From Sipunculus nudus (Eukaryota; Annelida; Sipuncula; Golfingiida; Sipunculidae): 64,000 nt of DNA. The notes beneath the pieces were generated by a model, which saw only the letters and a program-made list of their open reading frames with translations, was not told the DNA's origin and searched no databases. The stretch is taken from positions 81,384,643 to 81,448,642 of the forward strand of contig CM049307.1 in NCBI GenBank assembly GCA_026874595.1. Direction: 5' to 3'. The position numbers and the translations under genes were made by a program. Below, one piece after another: positions 54,857 to 64,000 of this stretch. Positions within the stretch are counted from its first letter, which is position 1; each line of letters starts with the position of its first letter.

Positions 54857-56330
54857 TCAGTGTTATTATTATTATTTTTATTATTCTTATGGTATTATTA
54901 TTATCATTAAATGATACAGCACTCAACTGGTACATTGTTTCCAATACATGTATTCTGTGGCGGTTTACATGACTTGAGAAAGATAGTAAGGAGTATATAT
55001 GAACTGGATTATATTCAATTATAATCTTAAGATTCATTAAATTAAAATTACTTAAATTGTTCGGTGAACAAATGTTTTTAACCGTTCCTCTGATTTTCTG
55101 AGTATTCTCGATCTGCCTAATCATTCTTGGAAGATCATTCCAATGTGTTTGGGCAAATACACTGAGACTACCATCTGCAAAAGCATTTGTCTTTGACACA
55201 TATAGAACAATACCATCGGTGTGTGACCTGAATGAATAACATGATTTTAGATTTAATTGAAACATATTTTGCAAGTATACTGGTGCTTTTTTGTGTAGGC
55301 ATTTATGTATAAGAGTGAGAATTTTAAACAATTTCCTAGACTGAATAGAAAGCCAATGCAAGGTGATTAGTACCTCTACTGCTAAAATACTTCTTACAAT
55401 TCATGATCAGTATTGCTGCTAAATTCTGTTTTCTTTGTATTCTATTAATATCTACCTTGGGTAGGCCCATGAAGATACCATGACAGAAGTCTAGGTGAGA
55501 AAGAACTAAACCATACACCCATTGCTTGCATACCTTAAAAAATGTCAATAAATTACGCATATCATGTGAATGATATGATGCCTTCTGACACTTAAAAATA
55601 ATGTTGCCTAAAAGTAAAGGTATCACCCAGAGTTACACCGGAGTATTTTATCTGATGGGATTAATCCACAATATTTTCATTTGCTTCTGTACAAGAAGTT
55701 TCACATTCGTTTAATTGTGTACGGCTTCCCAAGAAAAAATAATAACTCCGTCTTAGTTGATGTCATCTGCAGTCTATTAGAGTCCATCCATGTTTTTATT
55801 ATTTCTTTTTTAATTAGTTTGTTTAAGCAAGCCAGTCAAGCCAAAAACTACTGTATGTGATGATTATATAACATATATATAGCAATAAATTATATCTTAT
55901 CTTATCTTAATAGAGACAAGAAGGATTTATCTAAATCAGCAGCCACATTAATTAGGTTCATCCTCTCTGCTATTGGCACTGACGGATTTTCATAAAACTT
56001 GATCATCTGCAAAACCAGACAATCTTCCCACATTACAGTCCACAACATCTTCCAAGTGTACTGGCATAAGCAAGATAGAGATAGGACCTAAAATAACTCC
56101 CTTGAGGTACTCCAAATAGAACATCTCGGACCGATGAATATTCATAAGCAACTTTCACTTTCATTCAACGGGGTCGAAGGTAAATTTATCCATTTATAAG
56201 CCTCATGTTGAATATCAAATCTGTTATTCAAAACAGAAAGTTAACTATTATGGTCTACCGTGTCAAAACCGGCACTAAGATGAATTGTACACAAACAACA
56301 TATGTTGTGATAATTAGCTTCAGTAAACAT
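54857..56330 (-). pseudogene. 5'-truncated CR1/L2-like LINE reverse transcriptase, frameshifted
   Basis: On the minus strand the palm motifs appear in order: LSAGFDTVDH (motif A, FDTVDH at 56250-56267), GVPQGS (motif B, 56096-56113) and FADD (motif C, 56002-56013). They are followed by KTELLFF, KCQKASYHSH, LSHLDFCHGIFMGLP and, to 54822, HWLSIQSRKLFKILTLIHKC with LHKKAPVYLQNMF and HWNDLPRMIRQIE. Several frame changes and stops break the ORF, and an AT-rich stretch near 55815-55905 interrupts it. The element ends in an ATT/AAT tail near 54860-54910. Sequence upstream of motif A is missing, the usual 5' truncation. Live elements use this enzyme for target-primed reverse transcription. Clade assignment is by motif style only. 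Confidence 0.88.
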
Positions 56331-58499
56331 GCATTTACCATGGGATTGCCTCGAGTCGTTAATTGTATCAGACGTATTAGGTATATTTGAATCAACGGCA
56401 GTGTGACACTGGGGTTTTCAACATTAATTGCTCCATTTATTTTACTTCCTATGTTACTAAATAACCCCCCCCCCCCCCCCGCCCCACCGCCGCCTCTTCG
56501 AACCCTGTTTTGTAGTATACTTGCTGAATATGCAGCCTCTTGTGATCTCCCCCCCCCCCCCCACACACACACACGTACACACTACCCGGTTTGGTCACCC
56601 TCCCAACAGTAGGCGACTGAGCATCAGGCGATCACGTGATATCGGTTACAAGGTTGTGACGTGCAGCAATAGGCGTTCAGTTTTAAGTTATTGATAACTA
56701 TTGAATCCCCACAGTAAATGATGAGCTTGGTGCCGTGTAAAATGAGGAACTAGAATTTCATCTGTACAAATAATGGTCTTGGTTTTGACACAATCAATTA
56801 ATATATCATCCCCTTTAACAGGTCGGAAGTTTTTAGCAGGTGAGAGGTGGTAGAGTCTGCTCGCTTTGCTGGTCTGTCTTTGACTAATGATATCTATTGT
56901 CCCTCTTACAAACATATCAGTATTGGCCATATATTTGATTTCCTAGGAAGTAGCCACTTACCACAAAGAACAAACTTTAGCGTGTGTTACAGAAGGGGTA
57001 CCAGGGGTAAGTTCTATTCGCATGAAGAAGCGCTCACCCCCCCCCCCCCAACCAAAAAATCAAAACATTTAAAGAATGGCTCTGACCGGGATAACGAAAT
57101 TGTCTTGTCTATAACCTTTTTGCCTTATATATGCCCCCGTGTAAAATCCAGGTTCCTGCGTTCGCATTATCCTGATTTTCAAGGGAAGACTTTGATGAAA
57201 AACAGATGGTAAAAGCTTGAGTGAAAGTCAATGTTAAGAACTTTTTCAAGAAAGAAACACTGTTGAGAGAAAAAAAAATTGAGATATTTTATTTAGTTTA
57301 TTGAATGTATAAGCATGTTTTAAAGATTTCTTTTTTTAAATGTTTTAAAATCATTTTAAGATTTCATGCTGTATATATGATATAAATAATCAATACATGT
57401 ACCATTAGAAAAAAAAACCTGTGCCCAGTGATACATACTCATGGGGTGTCATCTGAAATTAAATGTCTGTCAGGATGTTTAACACAGATACACAGTCCAA
57501 TGAGCTTGCACCAAGGCAGTATGATAAGGTTCCTGGCGCAGGCACATATGTGGTCTCCGACTACTTTCTTGTCTTGCAATGAGAATTGTCATTTGTTTGC
57601 AATTAACTATTATTTCTATTTCTTAGGTGATTATGTTTTTGCAGGATTCCTATAATTAAATTTTAATTTTTCATGGTCATCTACGGTTTATTCATATTTT
57701 TTGTGGGGTAAAAAAATATAAACGTTAAAGCCAATATGTAAGAAATTAATTGTTTTCTCAAATCTCAGCAGATTCTTAAATGTTTCAGTACTTGACACCT
57801 GACGTGAGAGACCTGTCACGCTGGTCCAGTATTATTAGGTATTTTCCCACATATGGGCAAGGACATCGTGCTCTTATTAGCATGTATTGAATTGTGCAGT
57901 CGTATGATTAATATGTTTTCACTTTAGGCGGCTTTCAAGCTGGTACAACAACGTGTCATGCGACAGATACATCGCAGCACCTTTTTCTAGGGTTCATTTC
58001 AACATGCTTTAACGTTGCTTGTCATTGCTACAATTCATCCAAACACTAAAGACAAAAATAAATAAAGTCATCATTTCTGACCAAATACCTGTTTGCATAT
58101 CTTAGATTTACTGCCAGGTATTGTTATAAAGCTATAAAAATAACAATCCTCTGGACGAGTATTGTTTATTTTTTGCCAAAAAAACAGTGTCCGTTTTTAC
58201 ATGAATCAAGTTTCATATTGTAATTATTGTTCTATTCGAACATAAAGTAAATAACTTTAAAACATATGCTAAAATATAAAAATTCCTTTCGACAGGCTCA
58301 CATAGGGTGCAACTAAATTTCAAAGTCTGTTTTTTTTTTTTTTTGTCATGGTAGAAAACCGAACCAACAGATACCACACAGTATTTTTACCGTGTAACTG
58401 GTTTTAATAAAAGATCTTATAATAAAATGATACTTTGGCCATAAAATAAATGTTAAGGTTTCGGCTTCGTGTCGGTCTGTTTATGTTTCTCTGCCTTCG
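56331..58499. other. unassigned DNA with poly-C/(CA)n tracts
   Basis: C-runs are at 56463-56483, 56550-56563 (followed by (CA)n) and 57038-57050. Open stretches on both strands at 56688-57212 show no recognised domain. I see no certain gene. Confidence 0.35.
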
Positions 58500-58640
58500 G
58501 GGTATTTTATTACCTCCGCAAACGAAGGCGGCAGGGGTTATATGATCGGTCGTGTGAGTGTATGTGTGTGTTTGTGTGTGAGCCGTATGTTTGAAATATC
58601 AGGCTGGATTTTGATGAAATCCTTTGGAAAGTGGGGCCAG
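58500..58640 (+). mobile_element. CCTCCGC-type element, left-end fragment
   Basis: ATTACCTCCGCAAACGAAGG, then GGTTATATGATCGGTCGTGT, a (GT)n stretch and GGATTTTGATGAAATCCTTT, the typical beginning of the element type seen complete at 19622-19933. The right end was not found. Confidence 0.55.
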
Positions 58641-58727
58641 GTGCTAATGAAGTATAATTTGGGTTAATCTGTGGATTTAGTGTGCGTATATCAATCCAGA
58701 TCCCCCCGAAAAAAGGTATATTAACGT

Positions 58728-59045
58728 CACGGGCGTCAATATATGCGGGAGGGGGGTATATACCCCCTACTATTGAGAGAATATTATTTATATATTACAA
58801 ATGAAATGTATAAATAAACAGAATAAGAGACCTTGGTTCCATTTATGAGTTTACTATGAAATACTTTGTATCTAAAATGGTTTAGAATTAACAAATACCT
58901 TATATATATTATATATATATATATGTATGTTTATATGTCTGTTTTCTCCCAACTTTGATAACCCTCCCACGCCAGTCTCCCCTCCCCCTCCCCCCCCCAC
59001 CCCCTCGGCCTTTGCGAGTCATTTCCACAGCCCCACCCCCTCTGA
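58728..59045 (-). mobile_element. dispersed element family with GCATATTGACGCCC end, copy 2
   Basis: The minus strand repeats the landmarks of 25975-26190, including AAACTCATAAATGGAACCAA and GCATATATTGACGCCC. It is expanded by an AT-rich stretch near 58895-58930 and C-runs near 58977-59003. Confidence 0.6.
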
Positions 59046-59159
59046 AATAAATTGCGCCACTGCTTTATGGGTACCTTTATCGGGTGCTCTGGCAATGACG
59101 TCATTGTAACGGTCCTAATTCGTCCTGACTCAATTTCGTTTTCCCTTCTCAGGAGAGTT

Positions 59160-59370
59160 AGGGTAAGACCCCATGCCCCCCCCCCCCCCCACCAGGAACG
59201 CCACACTCACTCGTTATCTATATCCATCATCATCATGCAGTAAGTCAAACCTTACATTAAAAAACCCAGGCATCATATATACAAACAAACATTCATACAT
59301 ACATACATACATACATGCATACATATAGGTCTGCATTTACGTGTATATATATGTAGAGTGGTATGCATGT

Positions 59371-59440
<70 letters not shown>
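59160..59440. repeat. poly-C, (CATA)n and (AT)n tracts
   Basis: A C-run lies at 59176-59190, CATA tetranucleotides at about 59294-59317 and an AT dinucleotide tract at 59374-59440. Confidence 0.93.
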
Positions 59441-59445
<5 letters not shown>

Positions 59446-59769
59446 GGTATTAAGCGTAAGAAAACCAAAAGGAAGACCTGATTATACTATTTTCAGTATA
59501 TATGGGAAGTTCATATCAGATGTTTTTTTCTTTTCTCGTCAGGTATGGACTAGAACGTGCATACCTTTGTTTACATGGTGTTTGGAATGTAACCTATGTA
59601 TGACTGGTATGTTTCGAATACGAAAGCAATAACTAGAAGGAACGCTGGCCTTCCTAATCGTGCGAGCACACGAAAACACCAGAGTGCGAATTTTGTAACG
59701 AGAACACCAATGGCATCTATGCAGTGAAACGTGAGAATCTATGGCGAGCTTATAAATTTAATATGTTTA

Positions 59770-60142
59770 TACTTCCGCTGGTGGGAAAGGTATTATGTTT
59801 TCATTGTCATGAGTTATTTGATTTGTTTTGAAGCAACTTTACTCAAAAGTTCCTAAACGGATTTTGGTGAAATTTTTTTAAGGGTCAGACTAGAAAAATG
59901 CATTAAAATTTGAAGGTTATCTGTATCATCATAAAAAGTTTTTTTTATTTGATGTTGTTACCCCTGAGACAGGGCAATTTTCCTATCCTGGCAGAGGGCC
60001 ATAGCTATTTTTCTGGTATTAGATTCTTGGTCGCCTTTGTTCCAGAACTCTCCTGTGATCCAGATCGGGTTGATACATCGTGACTCACATCTTTAATGTA
60101 CCACACACCATCATTTTGTTATAATCATGGCGGAGGCAAACA
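59770..60142 (+). mobile_element. CCTCCGC-type element, nearly complete but diverged
   Basis: The left side is ACTTCCGCTGGTGGGAAAGG, then ACGGATTTTGGTGAAATTTT and TCAGACTAGAAAAATGCATT. The right side is CATGGCGGAGGCAAACATGC. The ends CTTCCGC and GCGGAGG are inverted. The same general layout as 19622-19933. Confidence 0.6.
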
Positions 60143-60540
60143 TGCGGTCTCACATCACTTTTGTTGTTTTTAATAGGATGGTGGGACATTGCGGAAAATA
60201 ATACTTTGCCACAGCAAAACTTGAAAATGCTATTGATTGAAAGACTTAATAGACTGGATGGCAGACAGCAGTCTGTCTGTACACCACCTGGGTCCTGACT
60301 CTAGAATCTTGGCTGTCTTTTTCTAGGCTTATTTGGTCTTGGCTTGCTTGTTCTCGGCTTTTCTCAGGGCTACCAGAGTCTGGCTAGTCTTGGTTTGTCA
60401 TGAATGGTTATGGACTGTCTTTTCATCATGGTTTCGTCTGGGTGACAGCGGACCTACAGTTTGCTGTGTACGCTGGCACTGCAGAATATGGTAGACTAAG
60501 ATTTTTAACGTTTCATCGAACGGAATAGCCATTAAAAGCG
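60143..60540. other. unassigned DNA before the 36-bp minisatellite
   Basis: Irregular repeats of GGTCTTGGCTTG/CTCGGCTTTT near 60320-60400 may be degenerate minisatellite units. No gene. Confidence 0.4.
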
Positions 60541-61978
60541 TCGTTTGGGTGTCTTGGCACGTCTCTTTTGGTTTGTTCTGATGGGGGTTTTAGCTTGTCT
60601 CTTTTGGGTTATTCTTGTGGGGTTCTTGGCTCGTCTCTTTTGAATTGTTCTAGTGTGGGTCTTGGCTCGTCTCTTTTGGGTTGTTCTAGTGGGGGTTTTG
60701 GCTCGTCTTTTTTGGATTGTTCTTGGGGGGGGGGGGGGGGGGTCTTGGGTCGTCTCTGTGGGGTTGTTCTAGTGGGGGTCTTGGCTCGTCTCTTTTGGGT
60801 TGTTCTGGTGGAGGTCTTGGCTGGTCTCTTTTGGGTTGTTCATGTGGGGGTCTTGGCTCGTCGTTTTTGCGTTGTTCTGGTGGGTTTTTTTGCTCGTCTT
60901 TTTTGGGTTGTTCTTATGGGGGTCTTGTCTCGTCTCTGTAGGGTTGTTCTAGTGGGGGTCTTGGCTCGTCTCTTTTGGGTTGTTCTGGTGGAGGTCTTGG
61001 CTTGTCTCTTTTGGGTTGTTCATGTGGGGGTCTTGGCTCGTCGTTTTTGCGTTGTTCTGGTGGGTTTATTTGCTCGTCTATTTTGGGTTGTACTTGTGGG
61101 AGTCTTGGCTCGTCTCTTTTGGGTTGTTTTGTGGGGTCTTGGCTGGTCTCTTTTGGGTTGATCTGATGGGAGTCTTGGCTGGTCTCAGTTAGGTTGTTCT
61201 TGTGGGGGTCTTGGCTCGTCTCTTTTGAATTGTTCTGGTGGGGGTCTTGGCTCGTCTCTTTTGAATTGTTCTGGTGGGGGTCTTGGCTCGTCTCTTTTGG
61301 GTTGATCATGTGGGGGTCTTGGCTCGTCTCTTTTGGGTTGTTCTGGTGGAGGTCTTGGCTCGTCTCTTTTGGGTTGTTCTAGTGGGGGTTTTGGCTCGTC
61401 TCTTTTGGGTTGTTCTAATGGGGGTGTTGGCTGGTCTCTTTTGGGTTGTCCTGGTGGGGGTCTTGGCTGGTCTCAGTTAGGTTGTTCTTGTGGGGGTCTT
61501 GGTTCGTCTTTTTTGGGTTGTTCTGGTTGAGGTCTTGGCTGGTCTCTTTTGAATTGTTCTGGTGGGTGTCTTAGCTCGTGTCTTATGGGTTGTTCTGGTA
61601 GGGGTCTTGGCTCGTCTCATTTGGGTTGTTTTGGTGGGGTCTTGGCTGGTCTCTTTTGGGCAGTTCTGGTAGAGGTTTTGGCTGGTCTCATTTGGGTTGT
61701 TCTTATGGGGGTCTTGGCTCGTCTCTGTAGGGTTGTTCTAGTGGGGGTCTTGACTTGTCTCTTTTGGGTTGTTCTGGTGGAGGTCTTGGCTTGTCTCTTT
61801 TGGGTTGTTCATGTGGGTGTCTTGGCTCGTTGTTTTTGCGTTGTTCTTGTGGGGGTCTTGGCTTGTCTCTTTATGGTTGTTCTTTTGGGGTCTCGGCTCG
61901 TCTCTTTTTGGTTGTTCTTGTGGGGGTCTTGGCTGGTGTCTTTTGGGTTGTTCTGGTGGGGGTCTTGGCTCGTCTTTG
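60541..61978 (+). repeat. 36-bp minisatellite, about 40 units
   Basis: The unit is GGTTGTTCTGGTGGGGGTCT followed by TGGCTCGTCTCTTTTG, 36 bp. A run of five variant units (starting CTGTGGGGTTGTTCTAG or CTGTAGGGTTGTTCTAG and containing TTTTTGCGTTGTTC) recurs near 60758, 60936 and 61727, showing higher-order structure. Because 36 is a multiple of three, frames stay open on both strands: Gly/Ser/Leu/Val-rich on plus, Pro/Lys/Arg/Asp/Gln-rich 12-residue repeats on minus. No start context, splice site or flanking domain supports coding. Confidence 0.95.
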
Positions 61979-62149
61979 GGAAAACAAGACAGCTGGCAAG
62001 AAGGGCCAAATTCGGCTTGATCGATACATGCATTTATATTGTATTGGTTACAAATTCAGGTTTTTCTGTCATGCTGTTTCTTCCGGGAAGTTTCATCGAG
62101 GTTTATTGAAAGATCTAGTAGGATATTATCTCTTCTTTATTTTAGTGGA

Positions 62150-62310
62150 GGTAACCGCCTCCAGTTCTCTATTGCTGGGTTAAAAACTGAGGAACCCCTA
62201 GAGTGATACTCCGTTATTGGGCACAGCTTTCCCATAAAACCCTCAGAGCGTTCACCCTGGTTAGGGCCCATCATAGATAATCTCGGCGCTCCTCTCCTGA
62301 GTTTTGACCT
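62150..62310 (-). mobile_element. SINE family A body fragment, diverged
   Basis: The minus strand reads CCAGGGTGAACGCTCTGAGG, TTATGGGAAAGCTGTGCCC and later AACCCAGCAATAG. These parallel the family A body words but with many differences. Confidence 0.45.
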
Positions 62311-63483
62311 CGCGCCTTCCCGACTCTGAGTCATGTGTTTGAATATTTAGAAATGTATATTGAGAACGCTTATCATAACTTCCAAGAGATCGGAGCTCCT
62401 GTTGAAGGTTAGTCCCAGGTCAGGTACCGCTGCTGTCTTTATCGATAGCATGTAGATTACACGCGTATCATTTTTAAGGGTTCAATGGAAACAAAATGTT
62501 AATAAGTAAACGAGTTAAATTTTATGAAATATACTTAATTATATATACTATAATATAGAAACTGTCATGCTATCGTTAGACAACAACTTCATGGTACCTT
62601 ACATGATACAAGACAGTGTCCTCAACTGTCCCTACTCTCTTCCTGTCCTGAGACACAAACAGGATGTTAACTTCTGTCCTACTGTCATGTCACGGAGACG
62701 TGTTCGTGACATAGTTTGATTAGACCTGGGCGGAGGTTGTGGCTTCTGACTCCTTTCTTTTTATTATTACTTTATTATTTAGTCAATATGTATGCCTGTC
62801 CTTGAAGTCTTTTATTTATTGATTTTACCATTGTTTTTCAACTGATCTTAAGCTCTGAACATCAAACATATTTAGACCAACAGGTTCAAGTGGCATTGCC
62901 TTAACATGATCATTTATTAAATCAAGCTAAGATATAATGCTTTTGGTTAAAGTTTGTTTTATCCACCAATTTCATATTCAATTTATACCTGTGCGTATGT
63001 GAATGTATGTGTGCGTGTCTGAGAGAGAAAGAGAGAGAGAGAGGGATGAAAGCAGAGCGAAGTCTATATATCGATCCTTCATTGACAGAACATTAAAAAA
63101 AAATGTTATCATTATCCTTTCGTTGCACGTTCGTTCGTGAGTCCGTCCGTCCGTCTTTGGTTGTTGGCGCATTTTTCGGCCAAACCATTTGGGCAAACCT
63201 TTTATCTTTCACGCATAGCTCAACAACTGAAAAATGAAGTACTCCGAGATCACGGGTTCAAAAGTCAGATCACAGGGTCAACTTCTGCAAAAAGCTTGTT
63301 CACATATATTATATCAAGTCAGATTTTATATTCCAAACTCCCATCTTTCATGTGTAGCTCGTTTACCAATAGTGGAAATCCTTATCGATTTTGAGGTACC
63401 TAGGTCAGAGGTCAATTTTACAGAACTGCCCTACCGACTTTTTACACTGATTAATACATTGTCATGTCATACTACCGTGTCAA
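62311..63483. other. unassigned DNA
   Basis: A (GA)n tract lies at about 63019-63042. GGTCAGAGGTCAATTTT near 63402 echoes the half-site words of the intronic repeats. No gene recognised. Confidence 0.4.
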
Positions 63484-64000
63484 GTATAATAAAGCTCCCA
63501 GTCTAATGATGTTTCTGTGTCCAGTCAAATGATGCTCCCGTGCCAATCTTATGATGCTCCCGTGCCTGTCTAATGATGCTCCCTTGCCTGTCTAATGATG
63601 CTCCTGTGCCTGTCTAATGATACTCCTGTGCCTGTCCAATGATGCTCCGGTGCCAGTCTAATAATGCTTCCGTGCCAGTCTAATTATGCTCCCATGCTGA
63701 GTCTAATGATGCCCCCGTGCCAGTCTAAAGATTCTTCCGTGCCGAGTCTAATGATGCTCCCGTGCCAGTCAAATGATTCTCCGGTGCCAGTTTAATAATG
63801 CTTCCGTGCCAGTCTAACGATACTCACTTGTCAGTTTAATAATGCTTCCGTGCCAGTCTAATTATGTTCCCCTGCCAAATGATACTCACGTGTCATACTA
63901 CCGTGCCAGGTATAATAAAGCTCGAGTGCAAGTCTAATGATGGTCCCGTGCCAGTATAATGATGCTTGCTTTACAGTATAATGATGCTCCAGTACCTGTC
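63484..64000 (+). repeat. 22-bp minisatellite, runs off the window
   Basis: About 23 imperfect units of CCGTGCCAGTCTAATGATGCT type. Units vary by small indels. The array continues past the window's right edge. Confidence 0.94.

Noticed and set aside
56688-57212. Overlapping 80- and 121-codon frames on opposite strands
   Set aside because: Neither shows a recognisable domain or splice structure. The plus frame includes a poly-Pro stretch from a C-run. Not strong enough to call.
60568-62109. Long Gly/Ser/Leu/Val-rich plus-strand frames
   Set aside because: They stay open because the minisatellite unit is 36 bp. All frames are similarly long and none has supporting signals.

Overview
The window looks like repeat-dense, AT-rich nuclear DNA from a marine invertebrate. 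A mollusc or other lophotrochozoan is my best guess. The reasons are a spliced metazoan gene, many tRNA-derived SINEs, decayed non-LTR retrotransposons, long (AT)n tracts, and repeat-cored elements resembling the bivalve 'pearl' or Helentron-associated class. There is no prokaryotic-style gene organisation. The species assignment is inference.

One host gene can be read with confidence. It lies on the minus strand between 48471 and 32205 and is the orthologue of PDAP1 (28 kDa heat- and acid-stable phosphoprotein, PP28 family). Six coding exons (10, 98, 60, 134, 152 and 77 bp) join in frame across five GT-AG introns and give a 176-residue protein plus stop. Intron 3 is about 10.9 kb and is almost entirely repeats: a 46-bp minisatellite with a visible higher-order duplication, a roughly 290-bp repeat carrying nuclear-receptor-like half-sites, and several repeat-cored elements.

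Layout: 1-10.9 kb holds a local duplication beside (AT)n tracts, SINE pieces and small MITEs. 10.9-12.7 kb holds a frameshifted non-LTR retrotransposon (ORF1 plus the start of the endonuclease, with no reverse transcriptase). 13-24 kb is mostly unassigned AT-rich DNA with SINEs, an inverted-repeat element and a few weak exon candidates. 24.2-29.1 kb holds two repeat-cored elements, a Harbinger-like MITE with a TAA target duplication, and another dispersed family. 32-48.5 kb is PDAP1. 48.5-56.3 kb holds a 38-bp perfect inverted repeat near the PDAP1 start, a cluster of a 13-bp motif, a SINE with a 12-bp target duplication nested in a repeat core, and the 3' part of a CR1/L2-like reverse transcriptase. 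56-64 kb holds homopolymer tracts, 'CCTCCGCC' elements, a 36-bp minisatellite with about 40 units, and a 22-bp minisatellite that runs off the end.

The most interesting thing is a family of elements with a tandem-repeat core (about 140/280 bp or about 325 bp) built around the palindrome GGTGGCGCCACC. The better copies have a terminal hairpin ending in GATACAAT, and two have a 5' hairpin as well. One copy (40312-41765) interrupts another repeat whose unbroken copy sits only 200 bp away, which shows insertion without an obvious target-site duplication. This fits a non-autonomous Helentron-like (HINE/pearl-like) element.
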